Of a stretch of 35,183 nucleotides of DNA, positions 1 through 9,252 are shown piece after piece; positions within the stretch are counted from its first letter, which is position 1, and each line of letters begins with the position of its first letter. The translations under genes were made by a program, and so were the position numbers. The DNA comes from Alcaligenaceae bacterium (GTDB lineage Bacteria; Pseudomonadota; Gammaproteobacteria; Burkholderiales; Burkholderiaceae_B): positions 1-35,183 of the forward strand of contig JAJUGV010000022.1 in the NCBI GenBank assembly GCA_029265795.1, given 5' to 3'. The notes beneath the pieces were generated by a model. That model was not told the origin of the DNA, searched no databases, and saw only the letters and a list, made by a program, of their open reading frames with translations.

Positions 1-8
1 GCCCATAC

Positions 9-1217
9 TCATTGAATTAACTGGTTGATCTCGATAATCGGCATCATCACGGCAAGCACGATAATGAGCACGATTCCCCCCATGAGCAACGTCATGGCGG
101 GCTCTAGTGCTGCCGTCAATGCCAGCGTTCGCCTTTCGAGTTCGGCCGACAGCGTGCTTGCAGCTCGCTCCAGCATGGCCGGCAGCTCTCCGGTTCGTTC
201 ACCGCTGCCAATCATGTGTATCAATAGGGGGGGAAAGATTTTTTGTGCTTGAAGTGCGGCCGCCAGCGGGGCGCCTTCCCGCACCATTCGGCCGGCCTGT
301 GTGGCCGCCAGGCGCAGCCGATCGTTACTCAAGGTGCGTCCGGCTGCCTCTAGCGCACTTAGCAGCGACACACCACTGCCGGCAAGAATGGCCAGCGTGG
401 CGGCATAGCGGGCCGTATTCAGATCGACGATGTATCGGCCGATCATGGGCAAGGCCAGTACACGGGTGTGCCATGCCAGGCGCGCTTCCGGCACGCGCAG
501 CGACCAGCGCCACACTGTGAGGAATATGACGGCAAGTAAGGCCGCAATCAGCCCCCATTCGCTAATGAAGCGGCTTACCGCCAGCATGGCGCGAGTCAGC
601 AGAGGGAGTGCTTGCTGTGTGTGATTAAAGGCTGAAATGACCTGCGGCACTACATAGCTCAGCAGGAAAACGACCACTGCAATGGCTACAGTCGTGACGA
701 TGGCCGGGTAGATGAGGGCGGTGAGTATTTTGCTGCGTAGCGCGCCACGGGATTCGATGTGAAGGGCGAGCCGCTCCATGACCTGCGGTAGTTCGCCCGA
801 CTGTTCTCCAGCCTCAATCAACGCACAGTAAATGGACGGGAAGTCGCGCGGGTGCGCGGCAAGCGCATCACAGAGCCGGTGGCCAGCGCGTACATCGGCC
901 CGAACGGCGCTCAACACCTGCCTGACATGCCGACGCTCCGCCTGTTCCAGGCCGGCGCTGAGTGCCTGTTCCAGTGGCAGACCGGCTTCTAACAGGCCGG
1001 CAAGCTGGCGGGTCAACCAGCCCAGTTCAGCACTGCGCAGGCGCGAGCCGCTCAAGACCGGGCTTGACCTTCCTCGGCGATTTGCGGCTTGGACCTTCAG
1101 TGGCAGCAGACCTCGAGCTCGCAATAACTGGCGGGCGTTGCGCTCGGTTTCGGCATCGATCAAACCTCGTTCGATATTGCCCGCTGCGTCGGCCGCTTCA
1201 TATTGGTAGGTTGCCAT
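9..1217 (-). CDS. gspF: Type II secretion inner-membrane platform protein GspF
   Basis: This is the polytopic inner-membrane platform protein of the type II secretion system, which couples the GspE ATPase to pseudopilus assembly. The protein begins MATYQYEAADAAGNIERG and carries two repeated cytoplasmic GspF domains (about residues 60-180 and 260-385), each followed by hydrophobic segments. The C-terminal segment ends in the typical PIIEINQLIQ style. I chose the ATG at 1217 (402 aa, a normal length) over an upstream in-frame start at 1256. The upstream start would overlap gspE and add residues foreign to the family, while the ATG at 1217 has AAGGA upstream and leaves 19 nt after the gspE stop. 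It is the last visible gene of the gspG-to-gspF operon, and the stop lies 9 nt from the window edge, so later genes cannot be excluded. Confidence 0.95.
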   Translation of the reverse strand: MATYQYEAADAAGNIERGLIDAETERNARQLLRARGLLPLKVQAANRRGRSSPVLSGSRLRSAELGWLTRQLAGLLEAGLPLEQALSAGLEQAERRHVRQVLSAVRADVRAGHRLCDALAAHPRDFPSIYCALIEAGEQSGELPQVMERLALHIESRGALRSKILTALIYPAIVTTVAIAVVVFLLSYVVPQVISAFNHTQQALPLLTRAMLAVSRFISEWGLIAALLAVIFLTVWRWSLRVPEARLAWHTRVLALPMIGRYIVDLNTARYAATLAILAGSGVSLLSALEAAGRTLSNDRLRLAATQAGRMVREGAPLAAALQAQKIFPPLLIHMIGSGERTGELPAMLERAASTLSAELERRTLALTAALEPAMTLLMGGIVLIIVLAVMMPIIEINQLIQ

Positions 1218-1236
1218 ATGGAAGGAGTCCTTACAA

Positions 1237-2658
1237 TCAGCTGTCGCGTGTGACACGGGCCAGCTCTTCGGCTGTGCTTACGCCCTGTGTGATCCAGCGT
1301 CGGCCGTCTTCTCGCAAACTGCGCATTCCTTTGTTCGTTGCCGCCTGTCGCAAAGTGTGCTCATTCGCTCCGCCGTGGATGAGCCCACGCGCATCGTCGT
1401 CGATGACAAATAGCTCGTGTATACCGGTGCGACCGCGATATCCGGTGTGGTGGCAATCGGGGCAACCCGCACTGTTCAGGAGGGCGCTGCCGTCCTTCTG
1501 CGCGACTTTGCAGGTTTCGCACAGTCTGCGAATGAGGCGTTGTGCCAGCACTCCCTGCAGCGTAGACGCCAACAGGAAGGGCTCGACACCCATGTCGGTC
1601 AGGCGGGTGATAGCCGACACGGCATCGTTGGTGTGCAGAGTCGCCAGTACCAGGTGACCCGTCAGCGAGGCTTGTACGGCAATCTGCGCGGTTTCCAGAT
1701 CGCGGATCTCCCCAATCATGATGATGTCTGGGTCTTGTCGAAGGATGGCTCGCAGGGCAGTGGCGAAATCCAGATCGATGCGTGGGTTGACCTGTGTCTG
1801 CCCTATACCGGGCAAGTCGTATTCGATAGGGTCTTCAACCGTCAGGATATTGGTCGAGCCCGCATCCAACCTCCCCAAGGCTGCATATAAGGTTGTGCTC
1901 TTGCCGCTGCCCGTAGGGCCGGTCACCAGCACGATGCCGTGGGGCCGGTGGATCAAGGCATCCAGCCCCGCTAGAACATCCGGCGCCATTCCTAGTCGCG
2001 TGAGCTCCAGAAAGCCTCTTTCCTTGTCCAGCAAGCGTAGAACCGCGCGCTCTCCGTGGCCGGTGGGCAGAGTGGATACCCGCACGTCGATGGGTCGCCC
2101 ACCTACCCGTAGGGCGATGCGCCCATCCTGTGGCAGGCGTTTCTCCGCGATATCCAGGCTGGCCATGATCTTGATGCGTGACACGAGCGCGTTATGCAGT
2201 GCCCTGCGCGGACTCACGATGTCGCGCAGCGTGCCATCCACCCGATAACGTACGACTGAGTGTGTCTCGAAGGCCTCCAGATGGATATCGCTCGCCCCGT
2301 CGCGCACCGCCTGCGTGAACAGGGCGTTGATCATCCGTATTACAGGCGCGTCGTCATGGGATTCAAGCAGATCCTCTATTTCGGGGATGTCCTGCAGCAG
2401 CCGATCCAAGTCGACCTCGCTGGCGGCGGCGTCCACCACGGCGGCGGCATCGTCGGTCGCGGCATAGCCGGCGGCCAGCAACGTGTCGAGCTCAGCGTCG
2501 CTTACCTGCCGTTGGGGCAACTCACCAAACTGACGACGGATCTCGGTCAGCGCCCATGTCGGGGTGCGTTCCGAGATCGTCAGCACTGCGGTGCCGCCGT
2601 CCATCTGGATGAGGGCCCGCTGAGCGCGTGCCCACGCGTAGGGCAATCGGATATTCAT
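1237..2658 (-). CDS. gspE: Type II secretion ATPase GspE
   Basis: This is the cytoplasmic hexameric ATPase that powers pseudopilus assembly. It has 473 aa, slightly short for the family because the N1 domain is compact. Visible motifs are Walker A GPTGSGKST at about 247-255, an Asp box and Walker B (DIIMIGEIRD, 311-320), a His box (TLHTNDA), and a C-terminal zinc-binding tetracysteine (C380, C383, C399, C402). The start codon overlaps the gspD stop by 4 nt (ATGA), implying translational coupling. The zinc motif and the neighbouring pseudopilin genes favour GspE over PilB. Confidence 0.96.
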   Translation of the reverse strand: MNIRLPYAWARAQRALIQMDGGTAVLTISERTPTWALTEIRRQFGELPQRQVSDAELDTLLAAGYAATDDAAAVVDAAASEVDLDRLLQDIPEIEDLLESHDDAPVIRMINALFTQAVRDGASDIHLEAFETHSVVRYRVDGTLRDIVSPRRALHNALVSRIKIMASLDIAEKRLPQDGRIALRVGGRPIDVRVSTLPTGHGERAVLRLLDKERGFLELTRLGMAPDVLAGLDALIHRPHGIVLVTGPTGSGKSTTLYAALGRLDAGSTNILTVEDPIEYDLPGIGQTQVNPRIDLDFATALRAILRQDPDIIMIGEIRDLETAQIAVQASLTGHLVLATLHTNDAVSAITRLTDMGVEPFLLASTLQGVLAQRLIRRLCETCKVAQKDGSALLNSAGCPDCHHTGYRGRTGIHELFVIDDDARGLIHGGANEHTLRQAATNKGMRSLREDGRRWITQGVSTAEELARVTRDS

Positions 2659-5003
2659 GGTTGCTCACCGGACTCGCGCAAATCAAGCAGGCCGGTGGCA
2701 GGATCTTTGTCGAAAGCCGGTAGCGGCGTAACGTCCACATCGTTTGCCAGCCAGCTTGATATCGGTGGCATATGGGCCTGTGCCGCACGCATGTAGTTAT
2801 AGCGGTCCAGGGTGATACTGGCGCTATCGCGGGCATCGCGCAGGATGTGGGGGCGCAGGAAGACCATGAGGTTGGACTTACTGCGCTTACGGTTATCGTA
2901 ACGGAACAGATTACCCAGAACAGGCAGGTCCCCCAGCACAGGGACGGCCTCACGATTCGATGAAATATGCTCTTCAAGCAGGCCGCCCAGCACGATGATC
3001 TGGCCGTCATCCACGAGTACGTCGGTTTCCAGAGCCCGCTTGCGGGTTACCAGGCCGTCATACAGTCGTGTAGCTACTTCGTCGATACTGCTTACTTCCT
3101 GATATAGGCGCAGCTTGACGGTATTGCCCTCCGAAATTTGTGGCCGGATTCTCAAAGTGAGGCCTACGTCTTCGCGAGCCACAGTCTGGAAGGGGTTGCT
3201 CGCTCCATCTCCCGTGGTGGTGTATTGGCCGGTGACTATGGGCAAGTTTTGGCCCACCATGATGCTGGCTTCTTCGTTGTCGAGCGTCATGAGGTTCGGC
3301 GTCGCCAGCACGTTGGCGCTGCCGCGCTTTTCCATGGCACGCGCTAGCACGCTCAGGTTGACCAGTTCATTGCCCAAAATATTTACGGTGCCCTTTACCA
3401 CGCCCAGGCTCATGCCGGGTGCCAGCGCGTCAATACCGGTTGGGCCGCGAATCTGCATGCCCGTCCCGCCGTAGTTGGCGCCGCCAAAGAACGCTGAGCG
3501 TCCACTTGCGATATCGGAACCGCCCGCCATCCACTGGATACCGAACTCGGCGGCATCCTCGGCGCTGACTTCGACAATGAGGCTTTCCACCAATACTTGT
3601 GCACGTCGCTGATCGAGCTGGTCGATGATCTCGCGCAGGTTGCGATAAAGCGGTGGGGGAGCAGAAATAATGAGGGTATTAGTGGAAGGGTCGGCCTGGA
3701 TTGTGGCGCCGCCGGCCGTAAAGGCCAGCGGCCGCTGGCCCGTGTTGCCCGGCAGCGGTTGGGCAAAGTTGCTCATGGTGGTGGCAGGCGTTTCAAATGT
3801 CGAGCTTCTGCTTGCCGTCGTGGTGCCGGACTCCAGGCTAAGCTCGTTGTCAAAGCCCGGAGCGGCCAGTGCGCTGCCCAGTTCTGCCAAATTGTTTTGC
3901 CCCAATGCGGCGGCACCATCCAGAGCGCCTCGTAACACCTCCGCCAGATGGGTGGCTTGCGCGTTGCGTAAATACACAACATGCAGATTGCCGGTTCCGG
4001 TTTCGGGTCGATCGATGCGTTGAATCAGGTTACGGGCCAGGGCGAGCTTGTCGGGATTGCCGGCGCGCAACAACACGGAATTGCTGCGGGGATCAGCGAC
4101 GACGACAACCTGGCTGGTGGGGTCGGTGCGCGAGCGTCCGTTCAGCAATTGATTGGCCAATGCCGCCACATCCAATGCGACGCCGTGCCGTATGGGCACC
4201 ACATCGGTGCTGAAGGCGTCCGGTGTGTCTACTTCGTCAATCACCTGAGCAATGCGTTCGAGGTTGTCAGCGTAATCCGTGATGACCAGCGTATTGTTGC
4301 CGGCGTATGCGTTAATGGTGTTGTTAGGAGCGATCATGGGCCGCAGAATGGGCACAAGGTTGGCGGCATTCTCGTAGCGCAGCGTAAAGACGCGCGTGGC
4401 CAGCTCACCCCCAGCCGTCGTTGTCTGACGAGCGCTGGAACTCACCGGCATGCCTAACAGTTTCGCGTCTGCTTCCGGCACCACCCGACTGATTCCGTCC
4501 GCTTCCACCACTGCATACCCTTGCATCCGCAGGGCGGCCAGCATCATCGAATACGCCGTGTCAGCATCAACAGGCACCTCTGACACCAGCGTTAACGGCC
4601 CCCGTAATCTGGGATCGACGACAAAATTTCGACCGGTGAATGCGGCCAATGCCCGGACGACACCTTGCAGATCCGCTTCCACAAAATTCAGCATCGTGGT
4701 CGGCCCTTGTGAGCGCCTTCGAGTCGGTTCAGGCGTATCAGTGCGACGAGGGCGTTCGGGCTGATGCGCGGATGCCGACGGGATGGGCGCTACCGGCCGG
4801 GTGGTGGCGGTGGCGCGTTCAACGCGTCCGCTTGCTTCACCGCTCACACCATGCGCGAACAGGCTTGAAGGGGAGCCTCCCGTCGTTTCAGGTGGGGTTG
4901 CGCAGGCGGCCAGAACCAGCGCCAAGGCCAGCGAGGGCCACAGCGGGCGTATCGCACTTTCCGGTTCGTTCGTGGCAATTTGTGATCGACAGTCAGTCTT
5001 CAT
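2655..5003 (-). CDS. gspD: Type II secretion secretin GspD, predicted lipoprotein
   Basis: This is the outer-membrane secretin, which forms the exit channel of the type II system. It has 782 aa. A signal peptide ends in a lipobox (LAAC, C34), so the secretin itself appears lipidated. After a Thr/Pro/Arg-rich linker come the periplasmic N0 domain (about 100-180), three N1-N3 ring domains (about 205-480), and the secretin core (about 480-720) with the conserved VPVLGDLPVLGNLF block. No pilotin gene (gspS) is visible in the cluster, and a lipid anchor on the secretin could remove the need for one. The known precedent is the Pseudomonas HxcQ secretin. No clear Shine-Dalgarno precedes the ATG at 5003, so the exact start is less certain than the identity. 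Confidence 0.95.
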   Translation of the reverse strand: MKTDCRSQIATNEPESAIRPLWPSLALALVLAACATPPETTGGSPSSLFAHGVSGEASGRVERATATTRPVAPIPSASAHQPERPRRTDTPEPTRRRSQGPTTMLNFVEADLQGVVRALAAFTGRNFVVDPRLRGPLTLVSEVPVDADTAYSMMLAALRMQGYAVVEADGISRVVPEADAKLLGMPVSSSARQTTTAGGELATRVFTLRYENAANLVPILRPMIAPNNTINAYAGNNTLVITDYADNLERIAQVIDEVDTPDAFSTDVVPIRHGVALDVAALANQLLNGRSRTDPTSQVVVVADPRSNSVLLRAGNPDKLALARNLIQRIDRPETGTGNLHVVYLRNAQATHLAEVLRGALDGAAALGQNNLAELGSALAAPGFDNELSLESGTTTASRSSTFETPATTMSNFAQPLPGNTGQRPLAFTAGGATIQADPSTNTLIISAPPPLYRNLREIIDQLDQRRAQVLVESLIVEVSAEDAAEFGIQWMAGGSDIASGRSAFFGGANYGGTGMQIRGPTGIDALAPGMSLGVVKGTVNILGNELVNLSVLARAMEKRGSANVLATPNLMTLDNEEASIMVGQNLPIVTGQYTTTGDGASNPFQTVAREDVGLTLRIRPQISEGNTVKLRLYQEVSSIDEVATRLYDGLVTRKRALETDVLVDDGQIIVLGGLLEEHISSNREAVPVLGDLPVLGNLFRYDNRKRSKSNLMVFLRPHILRDARDSASITLDRYNYMRAAQAHMPPISSWLANDVDVTPLPAFDKDPATGLLDLRESGEQP

Positions 5004-5034
5004 GCGGGGGCTACACGTATCGGATTCGGGGACG

Positions 5035-5784
5035 CTAGCGGTATTGCAGTAGCGTGACGTTGTTCTTTCTGGGGCCTAACGCGCCGAGCACGTCCTGAAG
5101 TGCGGCATGCACGGTGGGGCCGGCAGTGGCTAAGGCCTTGGCTGAGCCTTGGAACTGCAATCCTCGACGCCGGTCGAACATGCCCTTGCCTTCCAGTAGC
5201 AGAGGGCCGGAAAGGGTGGTTAAGTTCAGCCGGGCGCCTTGTTCGGCTTTGTTAAGGGTGAGCTGATAATGCCCAAGCGGATGAATGGGGGTGAGAGACG
5301 AAGCGGCGTCGCGCCATTCGGCTTCCAACAGGGGCTTGCCGGTCGCTGTCTGCATTTGGCGGCCGATGCGGGTGGCGGGCCAGCGCAGCGTCACGCGACC
5401 GTGTGGATGGATGGCCGCAATGCGAGCATCCATCGATGCCAATGCTTGGGCCGGCAGAGTAAGGGTCTGTGCAGAAACGGTGATGCCGCGCGGTGTAAGG
5501 GCCAGTGTCAAAGGGCCGCTGAGCCAAGGGTGACCGAAGTGCAGCCTGGGGCCGCTGCGAAAGCTCCAGTGCCAGGTCACCGGGTCAGGTAAACGTCGGC
5601 GATGGGGCCCAGTGCCCACTGCCAAGACAGCCGAGCCGGACCAGATCGTGCCGCCGGCATCGATGATGGCCAACGGCCAGTTGGAGGGCAGTGCAGGTAT
5701 CAGCCAGCGAGCGGGCATTACCGCTAAGGCGGCAAGAGTTGCTATGAGCAGCAAGGCGAATAGCGCAAGCAGGCGACGCATCAT
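5035..5784 (-). CDS. gspN: Type II secretion protein GspN
   Basis: This is a 249-aa inner-membrane protein with an N-terminal hydrophobic segment (residues 4-23), followed by a periplasmic region with the GspN-type pattern (a VxGTIWSGSA-like motif near residues 44-53 and LxGPLTLxLTPRGI further on). GspN is an accessory component present in only some type II systems. Its exact role is not settled. The ATG overlaps the gspM stop by 4 nt, and gspD follows after 31 nt. Identity rests on position between gspM and gspD as much as on sequence. Confidence 0.85.
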   Translation of the reverse strand: MMRRLLALFALLLIATLAALAVMPARWLIPALPSNWPLAIIDAGGTIWSGSAVLAVGTGPHRRRLPDPVTWHWSFRSGPRLHFGHPWLSGPLTLALTPRGITVSAQTLTLPAQALASMDARIAAIHPHGRVTLRWPATRIGRQMQTATGKPLLEAEWRDAASSLTPIHPLGHYQLTLNKAEQGARLNLTTLSGPLLLEGKGMFDRRRGLQFQGSAKALATAGPTVHAALQDVLGALGPRKNNVTLLQYR

Positions 5785-6371
5785 GGCACGGGCCTCTCTG
5801 CACCCTGCAGAACAATCCTCCCGGATACCGTGCCGGGTTGATCGCGTCCTGCTATGCGGCTGCGTGACAAGTCGACGCCGACCACACTGACCCGCAGCGT
5901 ACCCGGCAAGCCGGCCAGCCAGTCAAGAAGCACAGTGGCACTGGCGTCGGTGATCTGTACTTCCCATTCCGAAGCAATACTGTTCACGCCGCGGGGAGGC
6001 TCGGTGATGCTGACCGTCGAATCCAGCCCCGCCTGGCGCAACGAGGTTTGCAGTGCACCGGTGATGGCGGCGGGTGCAACGTTGGCCGTACGGCGGCGCT
6101 GCAAGGCCTCGGCCTCCATAATCAGCGCGTCGATCTGGGCGGATTGGGCCTGCAGCCTGGGAAGTTCAAGGCGAGCCCGCTCAATGGTATTAAGTGCGGG
6201 CTGCAGGACGATGGTCCACAGCAAGGCAAGCGCTACGATAAGCCCGCCCATAGCCATCCACCGTCGTTCGCGGTTGCTGCGCACAGACCACCATGCTGCC
6301 ATGCGGCGCTGGTGTGAATCGAGCCACTGTCGCCATGGCGGAAGAGCGGAGCCGGTATTCTTTGGAATCAT
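5781..6371 (-). CDS. gspM: Type II secretion protein GspM
   Basis: This is a 196-aa bitopic inner-membrane protein that partners GspL in the assembly platform. It shows a short basic cytoplasmic N-terminus rich in Arg and Trp, one membrane segment near residues 40-60 (MGGLIVALALLWTIVL), a coiled-coil-like stretch after it (about 62-90), and a small ferredoxin-like periplasmic domain to the end. The start overlaps the gspL stop by 4 nt and the stop overlaps the gspN start by 4 nt. The sequence family is weakly conserved, so the gene context is the main support. Confidence 0.88.
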   Translation of the reverse strand: MIPKNTGSALPPWRQWLDSHQRRMAAWWSVRSNRERRWMAMGGLIVALALLWTIVLQPALNTIERARLELPRLQAQSAQIDALIMEAEALQRRRTANVAPAAITGALQTSLRQAGLDSTVSITEPPRGVNSIASEWEVQITDASATVLLDWLAGLPGTLRVSVVGVDLSRSRIAGRDQPGTVSGRIVLQGAERPVP

Positions 6372-7390
6372 GGCCGGCGCTCCGTCGATTGCCCATCACT
6401 GCGGCGAATGTGCCAGACGTTTTTCTTCCCGCTTTCTTTGTTGAGCACCAAGCCCTGAGAAGCTGCCTGCTGCCGTAAGGTGGTGTCGTCGGCCGGAGGG
6501 GAGTACCCGTCGGCAAGAGTCAGGCTGAGCTGTTTGTCTCGATACTGGAGTGTCGTGACGTGGCCCGCGGCGAAGTGCAGCAGAGCCGCCGCCTCCATGG
6601 CCAGCGGCAGGAAGTCGTCGGGCGTTGTGCCGCCCTGCTGACGTCGTAAAGAATCCACCTCGTTACTGGCCTGACGCCAGGGGTCCAGCACCACGGTCAT
6701 GTTGGGAAAAGCCTTGCGGACGGCCAGTTCAGAGCGGGCTTGTACGGTCTGCATCTCGTCGCGCAGCTGCCCTGCATAGAGATGTAGGCCGGTCATCCAA
6801 ACCATTAGGGCGGCCACGGACCAACGCAGACAGGCGCTCCATCGGCGCGCTCCGCTATCGGGCCTCCATTCCGGTCGCGCCAACGACCAGGTGGGGAGCC
6901 GACCCAGCCAACGCGAGTCCGCAGGCAGGGTAAGGGCAACGTCGGGTTGTGGGTCGCCGGATGGAAGCGCCAACTCATGAGGCACCAGCGCACGGATGTT
7001 CAGGCCGGCTTCGTGCAGATACCGCCATGCCTGCAACAAGGGGCGACGATTTGCCCAGACAACGGTCATCCGGCCGTCTGCCTGGCGAGGGCCGTGTGCG
7101 ATGCAAAGCGTCTGGACGTCACCCAACACCAAGGGCTCAATGCGTGCCATGACAGCGTCATCCAGCCGATTACTAGGGAGAGGGGGTATATCCACCGTAG
7201 TAACTACGGCATCCCCAGGATGCAGAATGGCGTGCGTGCGGCGGGTGGGAACAGTGCCGGCCAGGTGCTGCAAAGCTTGCTCACCACTGCGCAGCACACG
7301 CCCGCGGCCGTCTATCAGCGCGAAGGCGATGCGCGAGTGGGGAGCGAGGGCTTCGAGAGGGGGAAGAGCCAGACGCAAGTGGGTACTCAT
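6368..7390 (-). CDS. gspL: Type II secretion protein GspL
   Basis: This is a 340-aa inner-membrane protein that recruits GspE to the platform. The N-terminal cytoplasmic part (about 1-185) fits the actin-like GspL domain, and it starts MSTHLRLALPPLEAL. A single membrane segment follows (about 190-207, SVAALMVWMTGLHLYA). The periplasmic part has a heptad-rich stretch and a ferredoxin-like domain, with the typical LQYRDKQLSLTL strand near 285-296. It begins 1 nt after the gspK stop and ends in a 4-nt overlap with gspM. Confidence 0.9.
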   Translation of the reverse strand: MSTHLRLALPPLEALAPHSRIAFALIDGRGRVLRSGEQALQHLAGTVPTRRTHAILHPGDAVVTTVDIPPLPSNRLDDAVMARIEPLVLGDVQTLCIAHGPRQADGRMTVVWANRRPLLQAWRYLHEAGLNIRALVPHELALPSGDPQPDVALTLPADSRWLGRLPTWSLARPEWRPDSGARRWSACLRWSVAALMVWMTGLHLYAGQLRDEMQTVQARSELAVRKAFPNMTVVLDPWRQASNEVDSLRRQQGGTTPDDFLPLAMEAAALLHFAAGHVTTLQYRDKQLSLTLADGYSPPADDTTLRQQAASQGLVLNKESGKKNVWHIRRSDGQSTERRP

Positions 7391-7391
7391 G

Positions 7392-8282
7392 TCAGCCCCT
7401 CATCCAACGTACTTCGGCTGCGGTGTTCCCCCTGCGCTGCAGCAGTGCCGCCATGGCCGCTCGGGCGTGGTCAAGCTGGACTTCACCCGTTAACCTGAAC
7501 CATTCGCTGCGTACGTCAAGAGGAATTACTGGAGCAATCCCCGTTTGGTTCAGCCGGTTGAGGAAATCCCCACGGCTGGTAAACCACAGGCCTTTATCCC
7601 GTTGTTGAAGAAGCGCCCTTGCGGTTGGCAGATCAAGGCCGGGGATAGCGGCACTCAATACTTCTGCGCTGGCGGTGTTGACGTTTAAAGGTGTCTCAGG
7701 TGGCAGCACGGTCAAATAGGCGGAAAGGGTGCTGATAGTGTCTTGGCCGATATGCTCCACCCCCAGAAGATCGTCGACACTGCGCAATGCGACCGCGCTT
7801 GCCGGCCGCCCATGTGGGGACTGCGACTCAGCTACGCGTTGGGCGATTACCGGCGCCAGCGAGGCGGGCATGCCCAGGCTGGTGAGCAGGTTTTGCAAAG
7901 TGGCGAGTTCTGCGGGGCGAACCATGCCGCCGGCAGCCAGTCGTGCCAGGTTGTACTTAGCTTGCTCGTCTTCGATCATCCCCGAAAACGTCGCGCTGCG
8001 CTTGCGATCGGGGGTGGTGACCTCCAGACCGGCGATGGGTTGCGCCCAGATGGCGTGATTGACAGTCAGTGCGTTGATTCGGGCATCATTCAGCAAAATG
8101 AAGCGCGCCCAGTCCAGACCACCGCGCAACAACCATCTGGCCTGCACACGGTCGCGTTCACCCATCAGCGTATCCGCCAAAAAGCTTTGTCGCTCCATGA
8201 TGGATGCGGTGGCCACTGACGCCGCAGCAACCACAATTAGAGCCCCCACCACGGCCATGCCTTTCTGTCGATCTCTCGTCAT
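7392..8282 (-). CDS. gspK: Type II secretion minor pseudopilin GspK
   Basis: This is the largest minor pseudopilin, at the tip of the pseudopilus. It has 296 aa. It starts with a short basic leader (MTRDRQKG) cut by the prepilin peptidase, followed by a hydrophobic helix MAVVGALIVVAAASV. As is usual for GspK, it lacks the Glu at mature position 5. The C-terminal half carries the GspK helix-hairpin-like region (LNVNTASAEVLSAAIPGL, near residues 195-212). The start at 8282 is set by the ATGA overlap with gspJ. A longer reading upstream would run inside gspJ and is not credible. Confidence 0.93.
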   Translation of the reverse strand: MTRDRQKGMAVVGALIVVAAASVATASIMERQSFLADTLMGERDRVQARWLLRGGLDWARFILLNDARINALTVNHAIWAQPIAGLEVTTPDRKRSATFSGMIEDEQAKYNLARLAAGGMVRPAELATLQNLLTSLGMPASLAPVIAQRVAESQSPHGRPASAVALRSVDDLLGVEHIGQDTISTLSAYLTVLPPETPLNVNTASAEVLSAAIPGLDLPTARALLQQRDKGLWFTSRGDFLNRLNQTGIAPVIPLDVRSEWFRLTGEVQLDHARAAMAALLQRRGNTAAEVRWMRG

Positions 8283-8884
8283 GGCAGCACCACCACTTTG
8301 CGATAGGCTTCGTCGGCACCGTTGTGGTGACGAACGATGGCGATCTCCAGACCGGTTGCCGCCAAGGAGGCCGGCGGCGCCACGCTCTCCACCCAGCCAC
8401 GTCCGGGCAGCCAGGCTCGCAATGAAAAACTGCGTACACCAGAAAGCATGAGCTCGGGATGGGTTGCTGCGGGTAATGGAAGGCGGGTGGAGGGGGCTCC
8501 TACCGCGCGCACCAACGCATTGCCCGACAGCGCCCAGGTGACCTCTTGCCACGCCCCGTGGTGGTTGGTTCGGAGGATCGACAAATGCGGCATTTGCCAT
8601 TGAATAGCGGCAGGCAGAACGGCTTCCAGCGGTGTACTGGTGGTGAGGGGTGTGGCGTGGGGCAGGTGTGTGCCGGCATGCTGGTGGATATCGCTTTCTA
8701 TCTGACCCAGCACGCGCAACAGAGCCATGGTGTCATCGGCGCCGGCTTCAAGGCGCTCATTGGAACGTGCGGTTGTCTCCAGCGCCCGCCACGACAGCAG
8801 GCTCAACATTGCCATTAAGGTCAGCGCGATCAAAACCTCGAGTAGGGTGAAGCCTCTTTCGGGCGCCTTAACGTTTTTCATCAT
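8279..8884 (-). CDS. gspJ: Type II secretion minor pseudopilin GspJ
   Basis: This is a 201-aa minor pseudopilin of the GspI-J-K tip complex. A prepilin cleavage site is clear: PERG then FTLLEVLIALT, with Glu at mature position 5 and Phe at position 1. The rest is a soluble periplasmic domain containing LRAWLPGRGWVES, common to GspJ. It overlaps gspI by 4 nt at the start and gspK by 4 nt at the end. Confidence 0.93.
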   Translation of the reverse strand: MMKNVKAPERGFTLLEVLIALTLMAMLSLLSWRALETTARSNERLEAGADDTMALLRVLGQIESDIHQHAGTHLPHATPLTTSTPLEAVLPAAIQWQMPHLSILRTNHHGAWQEVTWALSGNALVRAVGAPSTRLPLPAATHPELMLSGVRSFSLRAWLPGRGWVESVAPPASLAATGLEIAIVRHHNGADEAYRKVVVLP

Positions 8885-9252
8885 GGCAGGGGGGAGAGCA
8901 GTCCGTGCAGCTCTGCCAACATGGGGCCGTCAGGCAGCAGAACTCGGATGGTGACTTGCCGGAAGCTCGCGTGCGCGGTGTTCTGAACAATCTGTTCGCA
9001 CGAAAATGGCAGTCGACCCTGTGGGCAAGGGGAGTTGCTGCGGCCGGCTGCGGGAAATGCACGCTGTAGGTACAGCTCGACGAGGCGGTTTTCAGCAGCA
9101 ACCAGCGCCAGGCTACGATGCTGCATGGCCTGGGATCCGTGAGCTGCGACGCCTAGTGCTCGCATGCACGCCAGCAGGGCCACACTCGCAATTACTAAGG
9201 CCACCAGCACTTCAATCAGTGTGAAACCCGTTTGCGAGAGGTGGTTGTTCAT
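8881..9252 (-). CDS. gspI: Type II secretion minor pseudopilin GspI
   Basis: This is a 123-aa minor pseudopilin that, in this family, seeds the pseudopilus tip with GspJ and GspK. The leader SQTG is followed by FTLIEVLVALVIASVALLA, with Glu at mature position 5. The AAENRLVEL motif near residues 47-55 is typical of GspI. Two cysteines near residues 75 and 84 (CPQGRLPFSC) could form a disulfide. It overlaps gspH and gspJ by 4 nt each. Confidence 0.94.
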   Translation of the reverse strand: MNNHLSQTGFTLIEVLVALVIASVALLACMRALGVAAHGSQAMQHRSLALVAAENRLVELYLQRAFPAAGRSNSPCPQGRLPFSCEQIVQNTAHASFRQVTIRVLLPDGPMLAELHGLLSPLP

